A DNA stretch of 64,000 bases, from NCBI RefSeq assembly GCF_003346715.1, contig NZ_QQPQ01000013.1:62001-126000 (forward strand). Direction: 5' to 3'. Made by a program: the position numbers and the translations under genes. The notes below the pieces were generated by a model. It had not been told where the DNA came from, ran no database searches, and saw only the letters and a list, made by a program, of their open reading frames with translations. Numbering within the stretch: position 1 is the stretch's first letter; each line of letters starts with the position of its first letter. Origin of the DNA: Oceanispirochaeta sp. M1. GTDB taxonomy: Bacteria > Spirochaetota > Spirochaetia > DSM-2461. Shown piece after piece: positions 34,892 through 44,396 of this stretch.

Positions 34892-35563
34892 ATGAATAAT
34901 AAGGTCGCTCAGAGAAAAAGCCGTTTGAAATTATTCTTTGAAGACGGTAGAGAAGTTGATATCCTCGTACGTTCTCTTGCAAGAAAACTTGTGCGCGAAG
35001 AGAAGACGGAACTACCTGCATCGGTTCTTTCTCAGATCAGCGGAGTATCTGAAGAGCTCTGGATAAAAACATATTCAGAGCGGCGTAATTTTCTAAATGA
35101 TCTACTGACAGCTCCAATACAATATGCCATAAGAGAGCTGAAGGCTCTTGAAAAGGAAGAGAGAAACTTTATCGATAAGCTTACAGAAGTGCTGAGACTT
35201 ATCTATACAGTTAATTATACATTTCCTGAAGTCATTATTCTTTTTCATGGGATTGCTCTGGATGAGCGTTTGAATGAAAAACTGAAAGTCAGCATTGTCA
35301 TGGATCAACTTATTGTTGCAGCAATCGAGATATTGAAGAAGCAGGCTTATATAGAAGAGATCATTGAAAAGAAAAGTACCATGGAAAAACTTCTTTTTTT
35401 CCTTATTCAGCAGATGATGGAATCACTGCAGACCCAGCTGTTCGATTACTGTGATGATTATATAGAAAATAGAAGTATGGCATCCTTTCCCAATGAAAAA
35501 GATATGGTCGATTCCCTGATGGCACCCATTGTAGAACATCTTGAAGGTATAACCGCCGTATAA
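34892..35563 (+). CDS. divergent TetR-like putative regulator
   Basis: 223 residues, all-helical, the length of a TetR protein. Residues about 43-72 (SVLSQISGVSEELWIKTYSE, then RRNFLNDLL) match the TetR HTH layout (IA..AGVS...Y..F..K..L), but the first helix is unusual, with an added 25-residue strand-rich head (RLKLFFEDGREVDILV). I call it TetR-like with moderate trust. No ribosome site; TAAAAT 6 bases before the ATG suggests a leaderless mRNA. It stands between the flavodiiron gene and parE. Confidence 0.5.
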   Translation: MNNKVAQRKSRLKLFFEDGREVDILVRSLARKLVREEKTELPASVLSQISGVSEELWIKTYSERRNFLNDLLTAPIQYAIRELKALEKEERNFIDKLTEVLRLIYTVNYTFPEVIILFHGIALDERLNEKLKVSIVMDQLIVAAIEILKKQAYIEEIIEKKSTMEKLLFFLIQQMMESLQTQLFDYCDDYIENRSMASFPNEKDMVDSLMAPIVEHLEGITAV

Positions 35564-35595
35564 AATAAACCTTTCAGTCCTTTACAAAATTCGGG

Positions 35596-35617
35596 AGGGA
35601 GAATATCATTTCTCCCT
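35596..35617 (+). promoter_or_regulatory. hairpin that sequesters the parE ribosome binding site
   Basis: AGGGAGAA (35596-35603) and TTCTCCCT (35610-35617) form a perfect 8-bp stem with a 6-base loop, ending exactly at the ATG. The left arm is the only purine-rich site at normal distance. An upstream GGGAG (35593-35597) would be brought next to the ATG if the hairpin forms. Confidence 0.6.
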
Positions 35618-37414
35618 ATGAGCGCTAAGAAGACGAATTACGATGAAAGCAAAATTAAGACCCTCAGTTCCCTGGAGCACATCCGGCTGAGATCTGGTAT
35701 GTATATAGGCCGGCTTGGAAACGGAAGCAATCTGGATGACGGGATCTATATACTGATTAAAGAAGTTATAGACAATGCGATAGATGAATTCATTATGGGT
35801 TATGGAAACCGTGTAGATATTTCTATCCTTGATAATAAGGTTCAGGTCCGTGACCATGGACGTGGAATCCCCTTAGGGAAAATTGTTGAATGTGTTTCCA
35901 TTATTAATACCGGAGCTAAATACAACGATGATGTTTTTCAGTTCTCTGTAGGGCTGAACGGTGTAGGTACAAAGGCTGTTAATGCTCTCTCCTCACATTT
36001 CCTGGTAAGAGCCTATAGAAACGGAGAATATGCGGAAGCTATATTTCAGAGAGGAAACCTTATCTCTCAGAAAAAAGGTAAGGCTCCCGATGCGGATGAC
36101 GGAACTTTTGTCGAGTTTATACCTGATACTGAGATATTCGGTGAATATGGTTTCATCGATGAGTTTCTGGAACAGCGCTGCTGGAATTATGCCTGTCTGA
36201 ATAAAGGTCTCCGACTATACCTCAATAAACAGAAGTTCGAATCCAAGAAAGGTCTATGGGACCTTCTTCATTCAGAAGTAGGGGATGATACACTCTATGA
36301 GATAGCCTATTTTCAATCAGATAAGATTGAATGTGCTTTCACCCATACCTCTACCTACGGTGAAAGTTACTTCTCCTTTGTAAACGGCCAGTACACATCC
36401 GACGGTGGTTCACATCTGAGTGCCTACCGTGAGGGGCTTTTGAAAGGGGTCAATGATTTTTATAAAAAAAACTATTCGGGTACTGATGTCCGGGAAGGGA
36501 TGGCAGGTGCCATTGCTGTAAAAATAAAAGACCCTGTATTTGAGAGCCAGACAAAGAATAAACTTGGTAACTCTGATATCAGAAGCTGGATTGTCAACGA
36601 GACAAAAGGCGGTATAGTCGATTTCCTTCATAAGAATACCGAAGCTGCTTCGGCTCTGGAAAATAAGATCATAACCAATGAGAAGTTCCGAAAGGAACTC
36701 AATGCAGTTAAAAAAGAAGCCAAGGCTGCTGCTAAAAAAATCTCATTAAATATTCCCAAACTGAAGGACTGTAAAAATCACAGACCTGATGGAGAGAAGG
36801 GAAGAAACTCAACCATATTCATTACAGAAGGAGAGTCTGCAACGGGCTCCATGGTATCCTGCCGGGATGTTTATCTTCAGGCTATCTACTCTCTCCGGGG
36901 TAAACCCTGGAATTCCTATGGAAAGAAACCGGCGGATATTTACAGAAATGAAGAGCTCTACAATCTGATGATGGCTCTGGGAATTGAAAACTCCATTGAT
37001 GATCTCCGTTATGACCGAATTGTGGTGGCAACGGATGCTGATACCGATGGTTTTCATATCCGGAACCTCCTGCTGACTTTTTTCCTCAACTACTTTGAGG
37101 AGATTGTACAGGGCGGGCATATACATATTCTGGAAACACCCTTGTTTCGGGTCAGAAATAAAAAGAAGACTGTATATTGCTATAATGAAAAAGAGCGGGA
37201 TCAGGCCATGGCCTCAATCAAGGGGAATGAAGTTACCCGATTTAAGGGACTGGGTGAAATATCACCAAATGAGTTCGGACCTTTTATCGGCGAAGATATG
37301 CGCATTGTTCCTGTAACTATTAAATCCATGAAGGACGTGAGCGGCATGCTTGAGTTCTACATGGGTAAGAATACCCCTGACCGCCGTAAATACATCATGG
37401 AGAACCTCGTCTGA
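35618..37414 (+). CDS. parE: DNA topoisomerase IV subunit B
   Basis: 598 residues. GHKL ATPase motifs: EVIDNAIDEF (near 49), VRDHGRGIP (near 73), and GLNGVGTKAVNAL (near 110). Transducer lysine region KTKNKLGN; TOPRIM motifs TEGESATG (near 405) and ATDADTDGFHI (near 470); end RFKGLGEISP. About 600 residues is short, as in spirochaete and Bacteroidetes ParE. It powers strand passage for decatenation. Its TGA overlaps the parC ATG by one base. Confidence 0.9.
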   Translation: MSAKKTNYDESKIKTLSSLEHIRLRSGMYIGRLGNGSNLDDGIYILIKEVIDNAIDEFIMGYGNRVDISILDNKVQVRDHGRGIPLGKIVECVSIINTGAKYNDDVFQFSVGLNGVGTKAVNALSSHFLVRAYRNGEYAEAIFQRGNLISQKKGKAPDADDGTFVEFIPDTEIFGEYGFIDEFLEQRCWNYACLNKGLRLYLNKQKFESKKGLWDLLHSEVGDDTLYEIAYFQSDKIECAFTHTSTYGESYFSFVNGQYTSDGGSHLSAYREGLLKGVNDFYKKNYSGTDVREGMAGAIAVKIKDPVFESQTKNKLGNSDIRSWIVNETKGGIVDFLHKNTEAASALENKIITNEKFRKELNAVKKEAKAAAKKISLNIPKLKDCKNHRPDGEKGRNSTIFITEGESATGSMVSCRDVYLQAIYSLRGKPWNSYGKKPADIYRNEELYNLMMALGIENSIDDLRYDRIVVATDADTDGFHIRNLLLTFFLNYFEEIVQGGHIHILETPLFRVRNKKKTVYCYNEKERDQAMASIKGNEVTRFKGLGEISPNEFGPFIGEDMRIVPVTIKSMKDVSGMLEFYMGKNTPDRRKYIMENLV

Positions 37415-39351
37415 TGGCTTATGTAAGAAAGATTTTCAACACTAACTTTATTGAATATGCATCCTATGTTATCAAAGAGCGAGCTATACCTCATCTTGAT
37501 GACGGCCTTAAGCCGGTACAGAGGCGTATTCTTCAGTCCCTTTTTGATGTGGATGACGGAAAATTCAATAAAGTAGCTAATGTTGTGGGTCACTGTATGC
37601 AGTACCACCCCCATGGAGACTCCTCTATCTATGGAGCCCTGGTCAACCTTGCCAATAAAGATTTGTTTATAGACAAGCAGGGAAACTTCGGTAATATCTT
37701 CACTGGGGACCGCGCTTCTGCAGCAAGGTATATTGAGTGTCGACTTCTACCTCTTGCTAAAGAGGTCCTCTATAATCCTGAAATAACAGATTTTGATGAT
37801 TCTTATGACGGAAGACGGAAAGAGCCCGTTGTATTTCCGGCAAAAATCCCGCTCATTCTTATTCTGGGTGCTGAGGGTATTGCCGTAGGTATGTCCACTA
37901 AAATCCTGCCTCATAACTTTGTTGAGGTGCTCCAGGCTGAGCGCTCTTTTCTTTTGGATGAGCCCTTTGAACTCTTCCCCGATTTCCCAACGGGTGGTCT
38001 GGTGGATGTGACCGACTACCGGGAAGGAAATGGCAAGGTCCTCTCCAGGGCAAGACTGGATACTAAAGATCCCAAGAAGATCACCGTACGGGAACTTCCC
38101 TTCGGTACAACCACGGAAAGCCTTATTGCCTCCGTTGAAGCTGCCGCCCGTAAGAATAAAATAAAGATCGGCGGCATAACCGACTTTACCACCAGTGAGG
38201 TTGAGATTGAAATCACACTGCCCAGGGGTGTTCATACAAATGATGTGCTTGATGGTCTTTATGCCTTTACTGACTGTGAAGTTTCTCTTTCTCTTAATCT
38301 CCTTATTATAGGTCCCGATTCCAAGCCCAGGGTTATGACTATACCCGAGATTATTGAATATCATGCGGGGCAGCTGATTATCGTTCTTAGAAAAGAGCTG
38401 AAGCTTGAAGAGGGCAAACTCCTTGACAAGCTGCATATCAGAACTCTTGAGAGAATCTTCATTGAAGAGAGAATCTACAAGGCAATTGAACAGATGAAGA
38501 CTCCCGCAGCTATTCATCTGGCTGTCCGTGATGGATTCATCCCTTTCATGAAAGAAATTAAAAGGGATATTACGGAAGAAGATCTTGAACATCTTCTGAA
38601 AATTCCCATCCGCCGTATATCACTCTACGATATCAACAAGATGAAGAAAGAGGTGGACGAGATTCTAACCAGACTGAAAGAGATCCGGCATCATCTTAAA
38701 CACCTCAAAGAATATGCGATCGCCACCCTGGACGGTTTTATTGCCAAACAGGCCAAGCTTATGCCCCGGCGTACTGAGCTGATAGATATTCAGAAAGTCG
38801 ATATCCGTGATGCTGCTCAGAAAAACCTTAAAATCAGGTACAATAAGGATACCGGTTATATCGGTTCTGATGTCTCTTCCGGCATTCTCTGGTGTGAGGC
38901 TTCTGTGTATGACAGGATTCTTATGGTCCGTAAGGATGCGAGCTACCAGGTTATGGATGTTCCAGATAAATATTTTGTTGGTAAGGGGCTTCTCTACTGC
39001 GGCCTGACCGATAAGGAAACAATGGAAAATACAGTGTTCTCCATGGTCTACCGAAACAGTGAAAACGGATATCCATATGTTAAACGCTGTATGGTTACCC
39101 AGTTTATCCTGAACAAGGTTTACGACTTGCTCCCGGAGGGATCTCAACTGATCCGCTTTACCACAAAAACGGATGTATCCATTGTGGTGGATTTTAAGCA
39201 GAAGTCTCTGATTCAGACAGCAGCCGATACCTTTCCTGTGGAAAAATACCTTGTAAAAGGGGTTAAGTCTCAGGGTGTCAGGATTAAACCCAAGGAGTTC
39301 AGCAGTGCCCGATTTATCAAGACCAGTACATTGGAGAAGAAGGACAGCTGA
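37414..39351 (+). CDS. parC: DNA topoisomerase IV subunit A
   Basis: 645 residues. DGLKPVQRRILQSLFD opens the breakage-reunion domain; YHPHGDSSIYGALVNLAN and GDRASAARYIECRL (catalytic Tyr near residue 110) are conserved, with GMSTKILPHNF later. After the coiled-coil tower (about 330-450) a short C-terminal part follows that lacks the gyrase wrapping motif (GyrA box), which supports topo IV rather than gyrase. Shorter than the 750 residues of E. coli ParC. Confidence 0.9.
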   Translation: MAYVRKIFNTNFIEYASYVIKERAIPHLDDGLKPVQRRILQSLFDVDDGKFNKVANVVGHCMQYHPHGDSSIYGALVNLANKDLFIDKQGNFGNIFTGDRASAARYIECRLLPLAKEVLYNPEITDFDDSYDGRRKEPVVFPAKIPLILILGAEGIAVGMSTKILPHNFVEVLQAERSFLLDEPFELFPDFPTGGLVDVTDYREGNGKVLSRARLDTKDPKKITVRELPFGTTTESLIASVEAAARKNKIKIGGITDFTTSEVEIEITLPRGVHTNDVLDGLYAFTDCEVSLSLNLLIIGPDSKPRVMTIPEIIEYHAGQLIIVLRKELKLEEGKLLDKLHIRTLERIFIEERIYKAIEQMKTPAAIHLAVRDGFIPFMKEIKRDITEEDLEHLLKIPIRRISLYDINKMKKEVDEILTRLKEIRHHLKHLKEYAIATLDGFIAKQAKLMPRRTELIDIQKVDIRDAAQKNLKIRYNKDTGYIGSDVSSGILWCEASVYDRILMVRKDASYQVMDVPDKYFVGKGLLYCGLTDKETMENTVFSMVYRNSENGYPYVKRCMVTQFILNKVYDLLPEGSQLIRFTTKTDVSIVVDFKQKSLIQTAADTFPVEKYLVKGVKSQGVRIKPKEFSSARFIKTSTLEKKDS

Positions 39352-40567
39352 TTTATTCCTTCTCATCTTTCTAATTCTGCTCCCCATGAGGGCGGCGGCT
39401 CAGGAAGAGGGAGTGATCTTTACAGTTCACCCTGGCGACAATTACAGGGTTATAGAAAAATTTAACCTCAGTCAGTATAGAAACGGACAGTATCAGGGGC
39501 ATATTTATCGGGAAAACCGGGGAATCTATGACAGTACCAGCTCCGGGGGCAATTTATTCAAAGTAAATGGAACTGTCTATCATCTTGAAGAGAAGACTAA
39601 AGACGGATTTAAGACCGCCTCAGCCGTTACGAGCAGCGAAAATGTAACTTATACACTGAACTCCAGAGGGACGATGCTGGTTCCGGGATCTGCTTATCCA
39701 AGACTGCGCAGTTTTCCTACATTTCCAAAGGAAGCTGTTATTCCCGGAGATAAGTGGGAGGGGGGACTCGAAGTAGTTGTCACTGCTCCTGACGGCAGTG
39801 AGAGAGCCGTTCTTCCCCAATACTGTGAATATACTTATATGGGAGAGGAAGTCTGGGAAGGGCGTGATGTTTATGTAATCAAGGCCCAGTATGCTGTACG
39901 CTACCGGCAGGGCCGTTCTCCTGCGGCTGATACCTTTCTGAGAGCATTAAGCGGGAAACATGTTGTTTCTCTTATGATTGACATTGAAACCATGGAGTTT
40001 CTTCTTATGAAAGATATCATGGAGGAAGAGTATCAGTACCTTGACGGCAGCAGCCTCAGGGAGAAGGGCTTTCTCCTGACCTTTTATAAGGGAATTGAAC
40101 TCCTGGACAGACCGGGACTGCGTAAGGATGTGGAAACGGTTCTTGCGGATCAGCTTAAGGATTCCTTTGAAGAGAAAGGGGAGTCCCTTACAGACCAGAT
40201 CAGCGTTGAAGAGCGGGATGAAGGTCTGGCTCTGAATCTGAAAAATCTCCATTTTAAAGCAGATGAAGCTGTAATATTGCCCGAAGACAGACCTCTTCTT
40301 GATACAATCGCCGAAGTTCTTAAAAAAGTTCCCGACAGAACATTCCTGGTCAAGGGACATACTGCGGATATCGGTACCATGGAATCCCAGATTATACTTT
40401 CACAGGAACGGGCCAGAACAATAGTTGAAGAGCTGAGTTCCCGGGGAATTGAAGCCGACCGCTTTCTCTTTACCGGAATGGGAGGTCTTATGCCTCTTGG
40501 TGATAATGCCACAGATGAAGGACGTAGACAGAACCGGCGTGTAGAGATTTTCATTCTTGAGGATTAA
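39305..40567 (+). CDS. OmpA-family envelope protein
   Basis: 420 residues from GTG 39305, chosen because AAGGAG stands exactly 7 bases before it and a signal peptide follows (RRRTADLFLLIFLILLP, cleavage near AAAQ). The start lies 47 bases inside parC. A 280-residue N-terminal region of unknown fold is followed by an OmpA peptidoglycan-binding domain: LHFKADEAVILPEDRPLLDT, LVKGHTADIG, SQERARTIVEELSSRGI, GQ-like GGLMPLGDNATDEGRRQNRR. It likely tethers the outer envelope to peptidoglycan. Confidence 0.82.
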   Translation: MPDLSRPVHWRRRTADLFLLIFLILLPMRAAAQEEGVIFTVHPGDNYRVIEKFNLSQYRNGQYQGHIYRENRGIYDSTSSGGNLFKVNGTVYHLEEKTKDGFKTASAVTSSENVTYTLNSRGTMLVPGSAYPRLRSFPTFPKEAVIPGDKWEGGLEVVVTAPDGSERAVLPQYCEYTYMGEEVWEGRDVYVIKAQYAVRYRQGRSPAADTFLRALSGKHVVSLMIDIETMEFLLMKDIMEEEYQYLDGSSLREKGFLLTFYKGIELLDRPGLRKDVETVLADQLKDSFEEKGESLTDQISVEERDEGLALNLKNLHFKADEAVILPEDRPLLDTIAEVLKKVPDRTFLVKGHTADIGTMESQIILSQERARTIVEELSSRGIEADRFLFTGMGGLMPLGDNATDEGRRQNRRVEIFILED

Positions 40568-40609
40568 CTTTTAATAAGCAGAACAATAGTGTATTCTGAT
40601 GGAAAGAAT

Positions 40610-41422
40610 ATGATTCATAAAGATAAACATCCCCTTGTGATGGGCATAATAAACTGTACTCCCGACTCCTTTTATTCCTCAAGCAGAAAGCAGGGCTTAA
40701 TTGAAGTCCTTGATCAGGCCAGGGAAATGGTCTCAGATGGGGCGGATATACTCGATATAGGTGGAGAATCCACCAGACCGGGTTCCAGTTTTGTCTCTCT
40801 TGAAGAGGAGCTTGAACGAGTTCTTCCCCTTATTGAAGGGATTCGGAAAGAGACGGATATCCCCATTTCAGTAGATACAAGAAAATCGGCTGTTGCCCGT
40901 GGGGCTCTCGATCTGGGAGCAAACATAATAAACGATATATCAGCACTCCGGGATGACCCGGAGATGACAGCACTGGCTGCCGAAAGGGACTGTCCGGTCT
41001 GTCTGATGCATATGCAGGGAAAACCTGAAACCATGCAGAAAAGTCCGGAATATGATTCAGTTGTGGATGAAGTTCTGAATTTTCTACTTGCAGCTGCGGC
41101 ATCTGCGGAAAAGGCCGGTGTCAGAAAGGAAAATATTATTCTGGATCCCGGTATCGGGTTTGGTAAGCGTCTTGAAGATAATCTGGCTCTTATACGAAAT
41201 ATAGGCCGTTTTTCAGATACAGGCTATTCCATACTGATGGGACTGTCCCGTAAATCTTTTATAGGACAGATTCTGGATCTTGAAGCCGATGATAGACTTA
41301 TAGGCTCATTGACGGCAAATGGATTCTGTGCCTCTCAGGGAACAGATATTCTGCGTGTTCATGATGTGAAGGAAACAGTTCAGATGCTTTCTGTACTGCA
41401 GGAGATTTTATGGAAGGACTGA
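40610..41422 (+). CDS. folP: dihydropteroate synthase
   Basis: 270 residues from ATG 40610; an in-frame GTG 21 bases upstream is possible. Pterin and pABA site motifs: GIINCTPDSFY, DIGGESTRPGS, SVDTRKS, NIINDISAL, LMHMQGKPETMQ, DPGIGFGKRLEDN and GLSRKSFIG. It joins pABA to the pterin pyrophosphate in folate synthesis. Its end overlaps cdaA by 13 bases. Confidence 0.95.
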   Translation: MIHKDKHPLVMGIINCTPDSFYSSSRKQGLIEVLDQAREMVSDGADILDIGGESTRPGSSFVSLEEELERVLPLIEGIRKETDIPISVDTRKSAVARGALDLGANIINDISALRDDPEMTALAAERDCPVCLMHMQGKPETMQKSPEYDSVVDEVLNFLLAAAASAEKAGVRKENIILDPGIGFGKRLEDNLALIRNIGRFSDTGYSILMGLSRKSFIGQILDLEADDRLIGSLTANGFCASQGTDILRVHDVKETVQMLSVLQEILWKD

Positions 41423-42210
41423 TAAACAGCTGGGTTTTACGGGAACTGATCAGTCCAGCAATCGATATAGGATTGCTGGCCTTCCTGATTTATAAAGCTT
41501 ACAACGTTATGGAGGAGACCCAGGCTATTCAGCTGCTTAAGGGTGCCTCCCTTCTGGCACTGGTCTATGTTGCTGCCTGGTTCCTTCAATTAAGCACTCT
41601 CCTCTGGATACTGAATCTTCTTGCCCCTGGACTCTTTATCGGTGTGGCTATCGTTTTTCAGCCGGAGCTGAGAAGTATATTCACCCGTATCGGGCAGAGA
41701 GATTTTTTCCGGCTTCAGACCAGAACCCGTTCACTTCAGATGGATTCAATTCTGGGTGCTGCGGAAGTTCTTTCAGGACAGAAGAGGGGAGCCCTTGTGG
41801 TCTTCTCCCGTAATGTGGGGCTCAAGAATATTATCGATACAGGGACCAAGCTGAATGCAGACCTGACATCTGCCCTGATAATTACAATCTTCGGTCATGA
41901 TACACCCCTTCACGACGGTGCTCTTGTTATTCAGAACGGTGAAATTGTGTCGGCGGGATGTTTTCTTCCTCTCTCACGGCAGGCGGATATCAGGAGGAGT
42001 TTCGGTACCCGTCACAGAGCCGCACTCGGACTTGCTGAAGAGACGGATGCTGTGGTTCTGGTTGTTTCTGAAGAGACCGGTGCTCTGTCATTGGCCTATG
42101 ATTCTCATATCTTTTATGCATTGACACTGGATGAGGTCCGTTTCAGACTCAGACAGCTCCTGAACCTGCGGGAAAATCCCAATGAAGACGGGGGGGGGAA
42201 GAGTTCGTGA
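41410..42210 (+). CDS. cdaA: diadenylate cyclase (CdaA/DacA type)
   Basis: 266 residues. Three N-terminal membrane helices (about 15-85) are followed by a DAC domain with LHDGALVIQ (near 172) and GTRHRAALG (near 204), the two catalytic motifs that condense two ATP to c-di-AMP. The next gene is a YbbR (CdaR) protein, the conserved regulator partner. folP, cdaA and ybbR overlap one another and are surely cotranscribed. Confidence 0.95.
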   Translation: MEGLINSWVLRELISPAIDIGLLAFLIYKAYNVMEETQAIQLLKGASLLALVYVAAWFLQLSTLLWILNLLAPGLFIGVAIVFQPELRSIFTRIGQRDFFRLQTRTRSLQMDSILGAAEVLSGQKRGALVVFSRNVGLKNIIDTGTKLNADLTSALIITIFGHDTPLHDGALVIQNGEIVSAGCFLPLSRQADIRRSFGTRHRAALGLAEETDAVVLVVSEETGALSLAYDSHIFYALTLDEVRFRLRQLLNLRENPNEDGGGKSS

Positions 42211-43160
42211 AAAAAGGTTTTTTTCAGATTATTTTTGACCGCTGGCTGGCCAAAATTCTCTCCATTCTGGCAGCAGTTCTTCTCTCTATGTTCTATCAGA
42301 TCAGCAATCTTGAAGAGCGCTATTTCAATATCCCTCTGCAGATTTATACCAATGAAGGTTTCTCTGCAAGCGGTACATACCCTCACAGTGTGAGAGTTAA
42401 CCTCAGGGGCAGTGAAGAGATGATCTATTCCATTCTTGATAATGACCTTTCTGCTGTAGCGGATTTTACGGCCTATGAGAATGAAGGTTCCTTTAAGGTC
42501 CCTATCAAGATTCAGTTTAATTCATCCTACGGTTATCAAAGTGAAACAATGGAAATAAATTTGGAGCCATCTGAAATCGCAATCTTCCAGGAGAAGAAAG
42601 TGACGAGAAGCCTGGAAATCCTGCCGTCACTCACTCAGTTCCCGCCCAACGGCTATGAGCTGATTCAGTACTTTGTCTCTCCAACCTATGTCACTGTACA
42701 GGGGCCGGAATCCCAGCTTAGTGATATTCACAGTATTAAAACCGAGGAGATTGATCTTTCCGGGCGTTATGATGATTTTAATGTCAGCTCCCGCCTTCTC
42801 CCTCCCGGTGACAATGTCACATTTCCCGGTGGAAATACAGTTGAATTCCGGGGTGTTGTGGATGAGGCGATTATTGTACAGAATCTTACCAATCTGGAAA
42901 TTGTCTCTGTAGATCTGGCTTCCGATTTTATCATCTCCCAGAATCTCCCTGAAATGTCTATTACAGTGCAGGGCAGTCAGCTTCTCCTTGAACAGCTGCG
43001 GCCCCGGGATCTTCATTTTTCTCTGGACTGTTCAAAAATTATTGTTCCAGGCACTTATACTATGCCCGTACATGTTGATACTCCCGAGGGTGTGGCGGTA
43101 CTCAAGTATAATCCCCGGGAGATTTCTGTCTCTTTTTCTAAAAGGAGTGAGCAGCAGTGA
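42207..43160 (+). CDS. YbbR-domain protein, CdaA regulator-like
   Basis: 317 residues starting with GTG 42207, overlapping cdaA by 4 bases. One N-terminal membrane helix (LAKILSILAAVLLSMFYQ) is followed outside the membrane by YbbR repeats of about 80 residues (for example IPLQIYTNEGFSASGTYPHS, YVTVQGPESQLSDIHSIKTE). In Firmicutes YbbR (CdaR) binds CdaA and tunes c-di-AMP production. Confidence 0.88.
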   Translation: MKKGFFQIIFDRWLAKILSILAAVLLSMFYQISNLEERYFNIPLQIYTNEGFSASGTYPHSVRVNLRGSEEMIYSILDNDLSAVADFTAYENEGSFKVPIKIQFNSSYGYQSETMEINLEPSEIAIFQEKKVTRSLEILPSLTQFPPNGYELIQYFVSPTYVTVQGPESQLSDIHSIKTEEIDLSGRYDDFNVSSRLLPPGDNVTFPGGNTVEFRGVVDEAIIVQNLTNLEIVSVDLASDFIISQNLPEMSITVQGSQLLLEQLRPRDLHFSLDCSKIIVPGTYTMPVHVDTPEGVAVLKYNPREISVSFSKRSEQQ

Positions 43161-43540
43161 TTCTGGGTACGGGTATCGATATTGTAGATAATGAACGGAT
43201 CAGGAAATGGCTGGATGATGATCAGATTCTTCAGCGTTATTTCAGTTTCGATGAAATCGCCTATGTCCGTAGTAAGAAACAGAGTGCAGCAGCATCTCTG
43301 GCAGCCCGTTTTGCTGCAAAGGAAGCATTCGGTAAGGCTCTGGGGACAGGACTGCATGGAATCTCCTTAAAGGATATTGAAGTTGTTCCTGATAAAAACG
43401 GAAAGCCCGAGTTGAAGCTTACAGGATCAGCCCTCAGGGTTTTTGAAGCAGGAGGAGGAGGGACAGTCTTTCTGTCTCTCAGCCATGATTCTGTTTTTTC
43501 CATAGCCCAGGTCATTATAGAGGAGGCCCCCATTGGCTGA
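43157..43540 (+). CDS. acpS: holo-[acyl-carrier-protein] synthase
   Basis: 127 residues starting with GTG 43157. GTGIDIVDNERI (metal-binding Asp) and ARFAAKEAFGKALGTGL (catalytic Glu/Lys) are diagnostic; SLSHDSVFSIAQVI closes the fold. It transfers 4'-phosphopantetheine from CoA to ACP. Overlaps both neighbours. Confidence 0.95.
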   Translation: MILGTGIDIVDNERIRKWLDDDQILQRYFSFDEIAYVRSKKQSAAASLAARFAAKEAFGKALGTGLHGISLKDIEVVPDKNGKPELKLTGSALRVFEAGGGGTVFLSLSHDSVFSIAQVIIEEAPIG

Positions 43541-44396
43541 AGATAAAAAGATGAAGCTTACATTTTTATCTAAACAGGAGCTTGAATGTCCTGTCTGTGA
43601 TAATACCTTCAGGAAGGAAGAACTCCTCTCCGGCGGCGGTCGTATGAATGCCGGGGATCTGACTAAAGAACTTCACAGAACTTATCTACCAACCAATAAA
43701 TTCGGAACAGTATATCCTCTGCTTTATCCTGTGATTATCTGTCCATCCTGTTATTATGCCTCCTATCCTTCGGATTTCAAGAATATGAAAGGGGATAGGC
43801 TTTCCGCTTTGAAAAAAAGTATTGGAAATAGAAAAACTGCGATGAACAGTCTCTTTCCCAATCTTGATTTTAACAGTCCCCGGAGACTGCAGGAGGGAAT
43901 TGCCTCCTACTCTTTTGCATCCATGTGTTATGAATCAGGAACAAATGATATGGCTCCCACTTTCAAACAGGCTATGTCCTGCCTCAGGGCTGCCTGGCTC
44001 TGTATGGATCTTCATAAAGAGGATAAGACTCAGAATTTCGATTATCTTGCACAGGTCTTTTACAGAAAAGCAGCCTTTTTCTATGGACGTGTTGTTGAAA
44101 TGGAACAGATAGGTGAAGAATCTGTTGAGGGGCTCAGTCATCTGGGACCGGATCTTGATAATAATTACGGATTTGATGGAGTACTTTATCTTTCAGGATA
44201 TCTGGAATATAAATACGGGCAGCGTAGTAATCCCGAACGCCGGGGTAAGCAGCTTGCCAAGGCCCGGTCTACGGTTTCCAGGATTGTCGGTATGGGTAAA
44301 TCTTCAAAATCCAAGCCAACCGCAATACTTGAGCTTTCAAGGGATCTGCATAAATTAATCAAGGACGAATTGGATGAGCTTGGAATCGAAACGTAA
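43533..44396 (+). CDS. DUF2225 protein
   Basis: 287 residues. TTG 43533 follows GGAGG; ATG 43551 is the alternative. CPVCDNTFRKEEL and CPSCYYASYPSDF form a probable zinc ribbon of the DUF2225 type; the rest is helical with TPR-like features (FASMCYESGTNDMAPTFKQA). No function is established for the family. Overlaps acpS by 8 and truA by 23 bases. Confidence 0.82.
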   Translation: MAEDKKMKLTFLSKQELECPVCDNTFRKEELLSGGGRMNAGDLTKELHRTYLPTNKFGTVYPLLYPVIICPSCYYASYPSDFKNMKGDRLSALKKSIGNRKTAMNSLFPNLDFNSPRRLQEGIASYSFASMCYESGTNDMAPTFKQAMSCLRAAWLCMDLHKEDKTQNFDYLAQVFYRKAAFFYGRVVEMEQIGEESVEGLSHLGPDLDNNYGFDGVLYLSGYLEYKYGQRSNPERRGKQLAKARSTVSRIVGMGKSSKSKPTAILELSRDLHKLIKDELDELGIET

